A stretch of DNA of 27,441 bases from Bacillota bacterium (GCA_023422115.1 JAEZSA010000093.1:1-27441), one strand, 5' to 3'. Positions 1 through 9,083 are shown, counted from the stretch's first letter. The notes: generated by a model from the sequence alone, not told the origin. A program made the numbers and translations.

Positions 1-1
1 A

Positions 2-1714
2 ACAATCGATGCGAATGGTAAAGTAACAGGAGTAGCAGAAGGAACGGTAACTATGACAGCTACATCGGTAGAAAACACAGCCGTTAAAGCAGAAAAATCG
101 ATTACTGTAAAAGCTGCTAGTACAGAAGAACCTGAAGAAAATGCACCAACAAGTATCGTCGTTCAAGGTAGTGAAAATAGTGTATATGAAGGAAAATCCA
201 TTTCCTTTAATGCAACTGTGTATCCAGAAGGAGCAAGTCAAAACGTAACATGGCATTCTCGTAAAGAAGAAGTTGCTACGATTGATTCAAAAGGTAAATT
301 AACGGGGGTAACTCCAGGAACAACTTATATTTATGCTGTTTCTACTGTTGATCCAAGTATCCAAAGTGATTACTTTAAAGTAACTGTAATTGAATATGTT
401 GAAGTGGTAGTAACATACCCTGATTTACAAGGATATGCCATTAAAATAATGTATCATAGTACGTTTGACCCATATAGTGAAAACTATGGAGGAAACGACA
501 AATCATATAAGCAACAAGCAATTGAAGAAGTAAAACGTTTATATAATGTAACGTTTGAATATTCTCCATATGGAGAAGATGCTACTTGGGGACCAAATCG
601 AGTTGCTTGGATTAACAGTCAAGCTGAATCAGGAACAGCTCCAGTAGATTTTTATAATGTAACCGTAGGATGGATTAAACAACTTGTAGATGGAAAAGCG
701 GTAATTGACTTAACAGAATATTATTTAAAATGGGGCGAAAGCTCGATGTCATTCGCAACAAAAGCATCGACAACAGTTATGGGTAAATTATATGGTGTTT
801 CTGAAGGGCAAAACCCAACAGCAGTTAATGTAGATTTAGGTATTTTCTATAATTATGGAATGTTGAAAAAATACAATTTAGTTTCACCAGCAAGTTTATT
901 TAATGCAGGAACTTGGACGTATACTGATTTTGCTAATTGGGTAAAGGCAGCACAAGCTGTATTACCAGAAGACAATTTTGTTTTAGCAGGACATCCATAC
1001 TATTTCTGGTTTGGAATGGTAAATGCTGGTGGTATTAAAATCACTGATACCGCATCAACAAAAGTAAATTTGAAACATGCATACGCTCGTCAAACAACCG
1101 CTGTTTTACGTCAATTATATCTTGAAGGAGCCTATGAAACAACACCAACATGGGCAGAAACAGATGGATTGTTCATTGAAGGAAAATCGTTATGTAGTTC
1201 AGGAAGTTTATGGTTTGTTCGCCATAGTGCAAGATGGGGCGCAGCAGTATGGGGAGAAGGAAGTACTGAATTCGGATATGTTCCATTCCCTTGGCCAGAT
1301 AATAAAACAAAAGAAGACACTCGAGTAAGTACTGGTGGAGATACAGCTTATGTTATGGCACAAAGATCTCGTCCAACCTATGTTGACAATGAATCACTAT
1401 ACAGAGTACTTCAAGAATTTTTCTTGTTGTCAAGAAAGTACCAAGCAGATGATCCACAATTTGATCCTGAGGCTTACCTAGATCAATATGCAGCATCTAA
1501 ATTTGATGATTCTGAATCGATTACAGCAATGCTATTCTTAAATGATGAAACCAAATTGATGTTTGACCCAGGACATGCATTCTATGATAGTATTTCTGGT
1601 TCACCAATCGATAATAATATTATGGATATCGTTGTAAATGGTGTTGATTTTGATGTTTCAATGGATGAAGACTTAGATGCATACATGATCAAATTCTTAC
1701 AATATTATGCATAA
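2..1714 (+). CDS. Big_2 (Ig-like) domain / ABC solute-binding protein fusion, 5' partial
   Basis: The reading frame is open from the first bases of the window, so the start and signal peptide lie upstream; 570 residues are visible. Residues 1 to about 38 are the end of one bacterial Ig-like Big_2 module (TIDANGKVTGVAEGT), and residues 48-131 form a complete second one (ATIDSKGKLTGVTPGT). From about residue 135 the protein reads as an extracellular family-1 type solute-binding protein, with an early YAIKIMYHS strand, a run of aromatic residues typical of sugar-binding clefts, and many surface Tyr/Trp/Asp. Expected location is the outer face of the membrane, delivering a sugar or oligosaccharide to an ABC permease. 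No permease genes are visible; they could lie upstream. The internal ATG at 53 sits in the middle of a Big_2 module and is not the start. The substrate is unknown. Confidence 0.8.
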   Translation, partial: TIDANGKVTGVAEGTVTMTATSVENTAVKAEKSITVKAASTEEPEENAPTSIVVQGSENSVYEGKSISFNATVYPEGASQNVTWHSRKEEVATIDSKGKLTGVTPGTTYIYAVSTVDPSIQSDYFKVTVIEYVEVVVTYPDLQGYAIKIMYHSTFDPYSENYGGNDKSYKQQAIEEVKRLYNVTFEYSPYGEDATWGPNRVAWINSQAESGTAPVDFYNVTVGWIKQLVDGKAVIDLTEYYLKWGESSMSFATKASTTVMGKLYGVSEGQNPTAVNVDLGIFYNYGMLKKYNLVSPASLFNAGTWTYTDFANWVKAAQAVLPEDNFVLAGHPYYFWFGMVNAGGIKITDTASTKVNLKHAYARQTTAVLRQLYLEGAYETTPTWAETDGLFIEGKSLCSSGSLWFVRHSARWGAAVWGEGSTEFGYVPFPWPDNKTKEDTRVSTGGDTAYVMAQRSRPTYVDNESLYRVLQEFFLLSRKYQADDPQFDPEAYLDQYAASKFDDSESITAMLFLNDETKLMFDPGHAFYDSISGSPIDNNIMDIVVNGVDFDVSMDEDLDAYMIKFLQYYA

Positions 1715-1732
1715 AATATTTTTAAAAGCTAA

Positions 1733-1762
1733 AGAATGTTGTTCACACAACGTTCTTTTTTT
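1733..1762 (+). terminator. Intrinsic terminator after the solute-binding protein gene
   Basis: A 10-bp stem, AGAATGTTGT (1733-1742) with ACAACGTTCT (1747-1756) and one G-T wobble, closes a four-base loop and is followed at once by a run of T. It separates the partial surface-protein gene from the clpB promoter. Confidence 0.85.
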
Positions 1763-1776
1763 ATTGCGCAACCTTC

Positions 1777-1804
1777 TTGACAAATTAAAAAAGTATAGTA
1801 TAAT
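1777..1804 (+). promoter_or_regulatory. Sigma-A type promoter of clpB
   Basis: A perfect -35 TTGACA (1777-1782) and perfect -10 TATAAT (1799-1804) are separated by 16 bp. The CIRCE operator begins 5 bp after the -10, where it would cover the transcription start. Confidence 0.9.
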
Positions 1805-1808
1805 AGAA

Positions 1809-1835
1809 TTAGCACTCGAGAAGTTAGAGTGCTAA
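1809..1835 (+). promoter_or_regulatory. CIRCE operator (HrcA binding site)
   Basis: TTAGCACTC (1809-1817), a nine-base spacer, and GAGTGCTAA (1827-1835) form the perfect CIRCE inverted repeat, the binding site of the heat-shock repressor HrcA. It lies between the promoter and the ribosome-binding site GGAGGTG (1837-1843) of clpB, so clpB is predicted to be HrcA-repressed and induced by heat or misfolded protein. hrcA itself is not in the window. Confidence 0.97.
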
Positions 1836-1848
1836 TGGAGGTGAAAAT

Positions 1849-3948
1849 ATGGAAATGCAAGATTATAGTCAAGACAAAGATATTCTTAAGAAATTTGGTA
1901 GAGATATTGTTGAAGAGGTTAAAAGAGGGAAGATTGATCCTGTCATTGGCCGCGATGAGGAGATCAGGCGTATTATCCAAATTTTGGCCCGAAAAACAAA
2001 AAATAATGTTATTCTGATCGGGGAACCTGGAGTAGGTAAAACAGCAATTATCGAAGGTTTAGCTAGTAGAATTGTAAAAGATGACATCCCATTAACATTG
2101 AAGGATAAAACCATTTATGAATTAGATATGGGAGCCTTGGTAGCCGGTGCTAAATTTAGAGGAGAATTTGAAGAACGTTTAAAAGCTGTCTTAAATAAAA
2201 TCAAAGAAAGCGATGGAAAAATCATTCTTTTTATTGATGAAATTCATTTGATTGTTGGCGCGGGGAAAGTAGAAGGAGCACTAGATGCAGGGAATATGTT
2301 GAAACCAATGCTAGCTCGAGGAGAAATTGATTGTATAGGAGCAACGACTCTCAATGAATATCGTATGTATATTGAAAAAGATAGGGCTCTAGAAAGAAGA
2401 TTCCAACAAGTATTGATTAAAGAACCAACAGTAGATGATACTATTAGCATTTTACGAGGATTAAAAGAACGATTTGAGTCTCACCATGGGGTAAAAATTA
2501 CAGATGGGGCTATTGTTGGTGCTGCTGTTCTATCTAATCGATACCTAACAGAGCGATTCCTTCCCGATAAAGCCATTGATTTAATTGATGAAGCCTGTGC
2601 ATCTATTAGAGTAGAAATTGATTCTATGCCTTCAGAACTGGATGAAGTCAGTCGAAAAATAATTCAATTAGAAATAGAAAAGGTTGCCTTAGAAAAGGAA
2701 AAAGATCCAGCAAGCATCGAGCGATTAAATAAAATAAAAGAGGAGCTATTGAGTTTAAAGGATGAAGATAAGAGACTTCGTTCAAAATGGGAACATGAAA
2801 AAGATGTTATCAATGAAGCAAAAGAAGTTAAAAAGAAGTTAGAACAAGCAAAATTTAACTTAGATCAATATTTTAATACGGGAGATTATAAAAAAGCATC
2901 AGAATTGAAATACCAAGAGATTCCTAATCTTGAAAAGAAATTAGCAGAATTAGAAAACGGAGATAAAAATGATAATATTTTATCGGAAGTGGTTACAGAA
3001 GAGATGATTGCGAAAGTAATTTCTAAGAATACGAATATTCCAATCTCCAAAATAATGAGAGGGGAAAGGGAAAAAGTATTAAATCTAAAAGAAACCTTAG
3101 AAAAAAGGGTCATCGGCCAAGAAGAAGCGATCAAACTAGTAAGTGATGCCATCATTCGTCAAAGAGCAGGAATTAAAGATCAGTATCGACCTATTGGTTC
3201 CTTTTTGTTCCTGGGACCTACAGGAGTAGGAAAAACGGAAGTAGCTCGAAGTTTAGCAGAAGCCTTATTTGATAGTGAAAGTAATATCGTTCGTATTGAT
3301 ATGAGTGAATATATGGAGAAGTTTTCTGTCAGTCGTTTAATTGGAGCACCCCCTGGATATGTAGGATATGAAGAAGGAGGTCAATTAACAGAAAAAGTTC
3401 GAAGAAATCCATACTCTATTGTATTATTTGATGAAATTGAAAAAGCTCATAGTGAAGTTTTTAATATTCTATTGCAAATTCTTGATGATGGAAGACTGAC
3501 GGATTCACAAGGAAGAATCATTGATTTTAAAAACACGATTATCATTATGACTTCCAATTTAGGCAGTGAGCTTTTATTGAATGGAAAAGAAACAGAAGCG
3601 ACGAACTTATTGAAGAGCAAGTTTAGGCCTGAATTTTTAAATCGTATTGATGAAATAGTTATTTTTAAACCATTAACCAAAGAAGTACAATTTAAGATTG
3701 TTGAAAAGATGTTAACCCTATTGCAAATTCGTTTGAAGCAAGAACATATCGATCTTGAATTTAGCGATAAGACCAAAGCGTTTATTATCAATAGTAGTTA
3801 TTCTCATGAATATGGAGCAAGGCCGATTAAAAGGTTTATTCAAAGAGAAATTGAAACCCTGATTGCAAAAGCAATCATCGGTGGAGAAATCGAGCCCAAT
3901 CATCCCTATTGGGTAGATGTGGAAAACGATAAAATATGTATAAAATAA
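1849..3948 (+). CDS. clpB: ATP-dependent disaggregase ClpB, short form without N-domain
   Basis: ClpB is the cytoplasmic Hsp100 hexamer that, with DnaK, threads aggregated proteins through its pore. The 699 residues contain NBD1 with Walker A GEPGVGKT (58-65) and Walker B around IDE (129-131), a coiled-coil middle domain of the ClpB type (about 265-395, including GDYKKASELKYQEIP), and NBD2 with Walker A GPTGVGKT (456-463), pore loop GYVG (503-506), Walker B LFDEIEKAH and sensor 2 GARPIKR. Full-length ClpB is about 860 residues. Here the roughly 150-residue N-domain is absent and the protein begins directly before NBD1, as in short ClpB forms. The start is fixed by GGAGGTG five bases upstream and by CIRCE directly before it, so the N-domain is truly missing rather than mis-called. 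It is monocistronic, ending at a hairpin shared with mfd. Confidence 0.95.
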   Translation: MEMQDYSQDKDILKKFGRDIVEEVKRGKIDPVIGRDEEIRRIIQILARKTKNNVILIGEPGVGKTAIIEGLASRIVKDDIPLTLKDKTIYELDMGALVAGAKFRGEFEERLKAVLNKIKESDGKIILFIDEIHLIVGAGKVEGALDAGNMLKPMLARGEIDCIGATTLNEYRMYIEKDRALERRFQQVLIKEPTVDDTISILRGLKERFESHHGVKITDGAIVGAAVLSNRYLTERFLPDKAIDLIDEACASIRVEIDSMPSELDEVSRKIIQLEIEKVALEKEKDPASIERLNKIKEELLSLKDEDKRLRSKWEHEKDVINEAKEVKKKLEQAKFNLDQYFNTGDYKKASELKYQEIPNLEKKLAELENGDKNDNILSEVVTEEMIAKVISKNTNIPISKIMRGEREKVLNLKETLEKRVIGQEEAIKLVSDAIIRQRAGIKDQYRPIGSFLFLGPTGVGKTEVARSLAEALFDSESNIVRIDMSEYMEKFSVSRLIGAPPGYVGYEEGGQLTEKVRRNPYSIVLFDEIEKAHSEVFNILLQILDDGRLTDSQGRIIDFKNTIIIMTSNLGSELLLNGKETEATNLLKSKFRPEFLNRIDEIVIFKPLTKEVQFKIVEKMLTLLQIRLKQEHIDLEFSDKTKAFIINSSYSHEYGARPIKRFIQREIETLIAKAIIGGEIEPNHPYWVDVENDKICIK

Positions 3949-3975
3949 AAGCATCATTTTAAGATGATGCTTTTT
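3948..3975. terminator. Bidirectional terminator between clpB and mfd
   Basis: The stem GCATCAT (3951-3957) / ATGATGC (3964-3970) is flanked by A on the left and T on the right, so it can act for both converging genes. The stop codon of mfd (3959-3961, minus strand) lies in the loop, so the right arm also encodes the last mfd residues. Confidence 0.85.
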
Positions 3976-6900
3976 CTAATATATTTAATTTTTCTAATAA
4001 AGTTGATAATTTGTAAATCCAAATTTTATCGTTAGGTTTTTTACTTATTTTTATAATAATCTGATGATGGCGATATTCAAAATTGAAATCAGGACTGATA
4101 TGATAGGCAAACATAAATAACTCGTCGCCTTTTATCTTCAGTGAATCTTTTTCTGGAATAATAATGGTTACTAAGTATTTTGCTTCTAAAATATTACTAA
4201 TATTAAATACTTTCAATAGCGATTCTAAATATTTCTCTTCGATATATAAAAGAATTTCCTGATTTAGTTTTCCAAAGCGATCAGTAAAATTGTCAATTAT
4301 TTTTTGCTTGTCTTCTTTTGATTGAATGGTACTGATTTCTTTGTGAATTAATATCTTTATGGTATCATCAGAAACATAACTTTCATCAACGTGTTTGGAA
4401 ACATCTATCTGATAGGAAACTTCTTGTTTTTCCGGAATTCCTTTCACTTTGTTTACTGCTTCTTCTAGTAATTTCATATACATGTCAATACCAACGGAAT
4501 TAATAAAACCAGATTGTTCGCTACCAAGAATATCCCCTGCACCACGAATTGCTAAATCACGAACAGCAATTCGATAACCACTACCCAAGCGAGTAAACTC
4601 TTTGATAGCAGATAGTCGTTTTGCTCCTTGTGAGGTCAATACTTTATTCGGTCTATAGGTTAAATATGCATAAGCAATTCGATCGCTACGACCGACGCGT
4701 CCTCTTATTTGATAAATTTGTGATAAACCTAATCGATCAGCATCATCAATAATCAAGGTATTAGTATTAGGAATATCAATTCCAGTTTCTATAATAGTAG
4801 TGCATAACAATAAATCGAAATCACGATTCACGAAAGCTTCTATCGTGTCTTCTAAATCTTCTCGTGCCATTTGTCCATGTCCGATGCATATTTTTATTTC
4901 TGGGACTAAACGCTTCAAGCGACGATATACTTGTTCAAGGTCACTAATGGTGTTGTGTAAGTAAAAAATTTGTCCTCCGCGGCTTAACTCTCGATAAATG
5001 GCTTCTTTAATAATAGCATCGTTATATTCTAATACATATGTTTGAATAGGATATCGATCTTCAGGGGGAGTTTCAATAAGACTTAGTTGTCTAATTCCCA
5101 TAATAGCCATTTGCAAGGTTCTAGGAATAGGTGTTGCTGTTAAAGTAAGGACATTAATATTTGCCTTTAATCGTTTGATTTTTTCTTTGTGGATAACGCC
5201 AAAACGTTGTTCTTCGTCGATAATCAATAGCCCAAGATCTTTAAATCGAATATCATCACTTAAAAGTCTATGTGTTCCAATAACGACATCTACAGTACCC
5301 AATCGTAAACCTTCTAAAACATTAGATTGTTCTTTTGGAGTAACAAGACGACTAAGCAAAGCAACGTTAACACCATATTTTTCTAAACGATTTTTAAAGG
5401 TGTAGTAGTGTTGTCTGGTAAGGATTGTCGTTGGAGCAAGATAAGCAACTTGTTTTCCACCAAAGATTGTTTTAAAAGCAGATCTTATGGCGATTTCAGT
5501 TTTTCCAAACCCTACATCACCACAGACCAAACGATCAATCAAAACACCAGCTTCCATATCAGCTTTAATTTGATTGATAATTTTCAGTTGGTCTTCTGTT
5601 TCTTCATATTCAAAATCTTCTTCAAATAAGGTTTGGAAATTATTATCAGGAGGGTAAGAAAATCCTCTTTCAGTTTCTCTTTTTACTTGAACTTCAATCA
5701 GGTCTTTTGCGATTGTCTCCAATTTTTCTCTGATAGTTGTTTTCTTCTTTTCCCATTCGTTAGTACCTAATTTTGTCAGTTTAGGAATGCTTCCTTCGCC
5801 ACCTTGATATTTTTCCAGTAAAACGATTTTCTCTACAGGAATGAACAGTTCCATATTTTCATATTGAAGTTTAAGGTAATCATTGCGAAGACCGTTTAAC
5901 TCTACTGTTTTTAAACCAACATAGCGACCAATACCATAGTCATAGTGGACAACAAAATCACCAATAGCTAAATCTTCTTTTGAGTTGATTGCGACTACAT
6001 TTTGCATAACGCTACGATATTTTGGTTTCTTTAATGCTGGTGTTTTAAAGATTTCTGAATCCGTGATGACTTCGATATCGTTGTAAAAACCGTATCCCAA
6101 TATAGCTTGACCATAAACTAAATTAATATGGCTTTTTTTATATTGTGAAACATTTTCGATAATAGATGGTACGAGAGAGCGTTCTTTAAAAATATCAAAT
6201 AAAAGGCCTACTTTTTCTTTTGATTCAAGAGCTATAATATAGGTTTTTTGTGGATTAGCGGCTAAATCAGCACATAAAGTAGCGATATCGTTTTGATAGT
6301 TAACAACAGGATAACCATTGAAATCAAAAATGTAATCTAGTTTGATAGAAGGAAGAGTCTTTTTAAATTCACTAGTATGTATTTGATTAAGAACAGTATA
6401 AAAAATATTAGGTAAATCATAAAAATAAAACAAATCAAGTTTTTTAGGAATAACAATCGATTCTAAATAGTTATCTAAATCACTAATTAATTGATTGTAA
6501 CTTTCTTCTATTTTTTGATAATCATCATAAAAAACTATTTTTTTATCAAGATACTCAAGGAAACAACAAGCGTCATCGCTAATGTACTTTATGTATTTAA
6601 ACATCTTTTCTATATTTTCATAATTTTCTAAATCTTGAATATCATTAGCGATAAAACCAGGAATTTGGTCGCAGTCTTTTACTATTGCATCAATGATTTC
6701 TTGCGGAGCTTTATCAAATATGATTTCATTTAATGGATAGATTTCAAAATAATCGATTTTTGAAGTCGTTTTTTGAGTAGTTAGATCAAAGGATTTTAAA
6801 GTTTCTATTTCTATATCGAATAAATTAATTCTTACAGGATGAGAGTATCCACTGGAAAAAACATCAATGATTTCTCCTCTAACGCTAAATTCGCCACTGG

Positions 6901-7408
6901 CTGTTGTCGTTGCAGTTCGTTTATACCCCATTTTCACTAAATGATTAATGAAATTTTGGGGGATTAAAGGATCGTTAACTTTTAATTTAATAACGGAATC
7001 AGCCCAAATATTTTTATTAATCAGTGGTCTAAGTAGGGCAGCAGTATGAGTTACGATTATTTTTGATTCATTATTCACAATGCTTTTTAAAGTGTTGAGT
7101 CTTTCCACTTTAAAATCATTACTAATCGCAGCTACTTCTAGTGCTAAAAATTCATCAACAACATAAAGATTTACATTATCTTGTCCAGCAAGGTGACATA
7201 ATGATTCATAAGCGAGGTTTGCTTGATAAACATTACTGGCAACGTAAACGACAAAAGAACCACTTTTTAAGTAAGTGGCATAGGTCAATAGATAGTTATG
7301 GTTTTTGGTAACTCCAGTGAGAAGATAGTTAAATTTTTCTTGCTCTATTGCTTCTAGAAAAGAAGAAACAGTAGGGTTTTTAGAAAGTAAAGAATATAAA
7401 TTATTCAT
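3959..7408 (-). CDS. mfd: Transcription-repair coupling factor Mfd
   Basis: Mfd is a DNA translocase that pushes stalled RNA polymerase off damaged DNA and recruits UvrA. At 1149 residues it has the standard length. Visible parts in order: a UvrB-like N-terminal region (about 1-360); the RNA-polymerase interaction domain with the Tudor-like IGDFVVHYDYGIGRYVGL (about 482-500); the SF2/RecG-like motor with Walker A GDVGFGKTE (630-638), DEEQ box (731-734), TATPIPRTL (757-765) and motif VI IRGRVGRSDR (901-910); and a C-terminal TRCF D7 domain (about 1000-1149). The start overlaps the end of pth by 8 bp, implying translational coupling. Pth-mfd adjacency is also seen in Bacillus, near the origin. 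All motor motifs look intact. Confidence 0.97.
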   Translation of the reverse strand: MNNLYSLLSKNPTVSSFLEAIEQEKFNYLLTGVTKNHNYLLTYATYLKSGSFVVYVASNVYQANLAYESLCHLAGQDNVNLYVVDEFLALEVAAISNDFKVERLNTLKSIVNNESKIIVTHTAALLRPLINKNIWADSVIKLKVNDPLIPQNFINHLVKMGYKRTATTTASGEFSVRGEIIDVFSSGYSHPVRINLFDIEIETLKSFDLTTQKTTSKIDYFEIYPLNEIIFDKAPQEIIDAIVKDCDQIPGFIANDIQDLENYENIEKMFKYIKYISDDACCFLEYLDKKIVFYDDYQKIEESYNQLISDLDNYLESIVIPKKLDLFYFYDLPNIFYTVLNQIHTSEFKKTLPSIKLDYIFDFNGYPVVNYQNDIATLCADLAANPQKTYIIALESKEKVGLLFDIFKERSLVPSIIENVSQYKKSHINLVYGQAILGYGFYNDIEVITDSEIFKTPALKKPKYRSVMQNVVAINSKEDLAIGDFVVHYDYGIGRYVGLKTVELNGLRNDYLKLQYENMELFIPVEKIVLLEKYQGGEGSIPKLTKLGTNEWEKKKTTIREKLETIAKDLIEVQVKRETERGFSYPPDNNFQTLFEEDFEYEETEDQLKIINQIKADMEAGVLIDRLVCGDVGFGKTEIAIRSAFKTIFGGKQVAYLAPTTILTRQHYYTFKNRLEKYGVNVALLSRLVTPKEQSNVLEGLRLGTVDVVIGTHRLLSDDIRFKDLGLLIIDEEQRFGVIHKEKIKRLKANINVLTLTATPIPRTLQMAIMGIRQLSLIETPPEDRYPIQTYVLEYNDAIIKEAIYRELSRGGQIFYLHNTISDLEQVYRRLKRLVPEIKICIGHGQMAREDLEDTIEAFVNRDFDLLLCTTIIETGIDIPNTNTLIIDDADRLGLSQIYQIRGRVGRSDRIAYAYLTYRPNKVLTSQGAKRLSAIKEFTRLGSGYRIAVRDLAIRGAGDILGSEQSGFINSVGIDMYMKLLEEAVNKVKGIPEKQEVSYQIDVSKHVDESYVSDDTIKILIHKEISTIQSKEDKQKIIDNFTDRFGKLNQEILLYIEEKYLESLLKVFNISNILEAKYLVTIIIPEKDSLKIKGDELFMFAYHISPDFNFEYRHHQIIIKISKKPNDKIWIYKLSTLLEKLNILEKASS

Positions 7409-7967
7409 TTTTATTGTACCTATTCATGAAATTTTCAAATGTTTGCGTCAAGTATGTAGCGATTATTTCGTTGGCTTTTTCTAAAACGAATGAAATAGTA
7501 ATACCATCTTCTTTTGAAAACTTCCCGAGCACATAATCAATCGCATCAAGAGAACCGTTTTGATTGATGCCTATTCTTAAGCGTTTCACTTCAGTTGTTT
7601 TTAGCGTTTCGATAATATTTTTCATGCCTTTTTGACCTCCTGCAGAACCATTAGGTCTAATTCTAATTTTTCCTAGAGGTAAGTCAAAGTCATCATACAC
7701 AACGAGGATATCATCCATATCAATTCCAAAGTATTTACTGACAAGATTAACAGCTTCTCCCGATAGATTCATGTAGGTTTGCGGTTTCATCACCAAAACT
7801 TTTTCGTTATTTATCATGATTGTTGCAATTTCTGACTTTAATGGTTTATTCAGTGAAAACTTTTCTTTGTTTTGTTTCACTAGTTCATCAGCGAACATAA
7901 AACCAATATTGTGTCTTGTTTTTTTATATCTTAGACCAGGATTTCCCAAGCCAACAATTAATTTCAT
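7401..7967 (-). CDS. pth: Peptidyl-tRNA hydrolase
   Basis: Pth releases tRNA from prematurely dropped peptidyl-tRNA, an essential recycling step in the cytosol. The 188 residues match the family length. The N-terminal GLGNPG (6-11), the catalytic histidine in TRHNIGF (H19), TYMNLSG (N67) and the YDDFDLP segment (D92/D93) are all present. At the place where E. coli Pth has GGHNG (H113, N114), this protein has GGQKG, so both polar side chains differ. Whether this is a lineage variant I cannot check here. AGGAG lies a few bases before the start. It is followed by mfd with an 8-bp overlap and preceded by folD with a 53-bp gap, so the three probably form one operon. Confidence 0.96.
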   Translation of the reverse strand: MKLIVGLGNPGLRYKKTRHNIGFMFADELVKQNKEKFSLNKPLKSEIATIMINNEKVLVMKPQTYMNLSGEAVNLVSKYFGIDMDDILVVYDDFDLPLGKIRIRPNGSAGGQKGMKNIIETLKTTEVKRLRIGINQNGSLDAIDYVLGKFSKEDGITISFVLEKANEIIATYLTQTFENFMNRYNKNE

Positions 7968-8020
7968 AGTAAAAGCTCCTTGTATAGACTATAACTGTTT
8001 CAAAATTATCATTTAAGTTC

Positions 8021-8863
8021 TTATTTATCTTGTAATTTCTTTTGAATTTTGTAACAAACTAAAACATTTTCTAATAAACTAGCAATAGTCATAGGACCAA
8101 TTCCTTTTGGAACAGGGGTAATATAACTAGCAATTTCAAAAACTTCACTATATTTTACATCGCCAATCAGTTTACCCTCTACTTTGTTAATTCCGATATC
8201 AACAACAACTGCATCCTTTTTAACCATATCAGCGGTAATAAAATTAGGAATCCCAACAGCAACAGCTAAAATGTCCGCTCTTTTAGTGACTTCTTTAAGA
8301 TTCGTTGTTTTCGAATGAGCAATCGTAACAGTAGCGTTGTTTTGTAAGAAAAGCAAAGCTAATGGTTTTCCAACAAGGCGACTGCGGCCAACTACTACTA
8401 CATTTTTTCCAGAGATATCAATGTAGTTCTTTTTTAGAATAGAAATAACACCTTTTGGAGTGGCAGGAACAATTGTTTCTTCCCCAGCAAGAAGTTTTCC
8501 TTGATTTACAATATTTAAGCCATCGACATCTTTATTGGGATCGATTGCATTTAATATTGTATCATCATCAATATGAGAAGGAAGTGGCATTTGGACTAAA
8601 ATTCCGTGAATATTTGGATTTTTGTTACACTCATCAATCAGTTTTAAAAGTTCTTTTTGCGTGATATTATCATTCAGAAAGTGAGAATCAACTAAAATTC
8701 CTGCATCATCACAAGCTTTTTGCTTTTTGTTTACATAAACAATACTAGCAGGGTCTTGTCCAACAAGAAAAATAGATAAGGTTAACTTATCTTCGATATC
8801 AGCAACTTCTTTTGCGATTCGTAAAGTAATCATGTCGGCTGTCTTTTTTCCATCTAAAATCAT
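8021..8863 (-). CDS. folD: Bifunctional methylene-THF dehydrogenase / methenyl-THF cyclohydrolase FolD
   Basis: FolD interconverts 5,10-methylene-, 5,10-methenyl- and 10-formyl-tetrahydrofolate in one-carbon metabolism. The 280 residues show the catalytic YVNKK segment (Y43, K47), HGILVQMPLP (86-95), DVDGLN (112-117), the nucleotide-binding GRSRLVGKP (159-167) and the C-terminal TPVPKGIGPMT signature. The usual PCTP motif reads PATP (133-136), losing the cysteine. AGGTG precedes the ATG at 8863. It is the first gene of a minus-strand group with pth and mfd and is divergent from the tRNA gene. A TATAAT-like -10 on the minus strand lies at 8900-8905, but I see no good -35 for it. Confidence 0.96.
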   Translation of the reverse strand: MILDGKKTADMITLRIAKEVADIEDKLTLSIFLVGQDPASIVYVNKKQKACDDAGILVDSHFLNDNITQKELLKLIDECNKNPNIHGILVQMPLPSHIDDDTILNAIDPNKDVDGLNIVNQGKLLAGEETIVPATPKGVISILKKNYIDISGKNVVVVGRSRLVGKPLALLFLQNNATVTIAHSKTTNLKEVTKRADILAVAVGIPNFITADMVKKDAVVVDIGINKVEGKLIGDVKYSEVFEIASYITPVPKGIGPMTIASLLENVLVCYKIQKKLQDK

Positions 8864-8951
8864 AAAGCACCTCTTTCAATTATTTACTTCATATCTTATA
8901 TTATATAATAAGAAGAACAAAAATTCTATTTATTTTTTGTTATTTTTAAGG

Positions 8952-8957
8952 TATAAT
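8952..8957 (+). promoter_or_regulatory. -10 element upstream of the tRNA gene
   Basis: A perfect TATAAT sits 15 bp before the tRNA. The matching -35 region (around 8929-8934, TTTATT) is weak, so only the -10 is well supported. Confidence 0.55.
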
Positions 8958-8972
8958 GGTTAAAAAGGTGTT

Positions 8973-9046
8973 GCTCCTATAGTTTAATGGTAAAATAAAG
9001 CAATGGTAATGCTTAGATCCAAGTTCGATTCTCGGTAGGAGCACCA
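8973..9046 (+). tRNA. tRNA-Thr (anticodon GGT), CCA encoded
   Basis: The sequence folds as a cloverleaf. Acceptor GCTCCTA (8973-8979) pairs with TAGGAGC (9036-9042), then discriminator A and encoded CCA. D-arm is GTTT / AAAT around AATGGTA. Anticodon stem AAGCA / TGCTT closes the loop ATGGTAA, giving anticodon GGT (threonine, ACC/ACT). The variable region is only four bases. The T-arm is CCAAG / CTCGG around TTCGATT, with one A-C mismatch. G1-C72 and C2-G71 agree with threonine identity. The D-stem is weak (a G-T plus three A-T pairs) and the T-stem is imperfect, so this is a slightly degenerate tRNA. No terminator follows before the next gene. Confidence 0.85.
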
Positions 9047-9083
9047 TATTTATAATTTAAAAAAATTCATTTGAGGCGTTGAA

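Noticed and set aside
5188..5196. A perfect DnaA box (TGTGGATAA) as a sign of oriC
   Set aside because: It is single, inside the mfd coding sequence, and without an AT-rich unwinding region or further boxes; a chance match in coding DNA.
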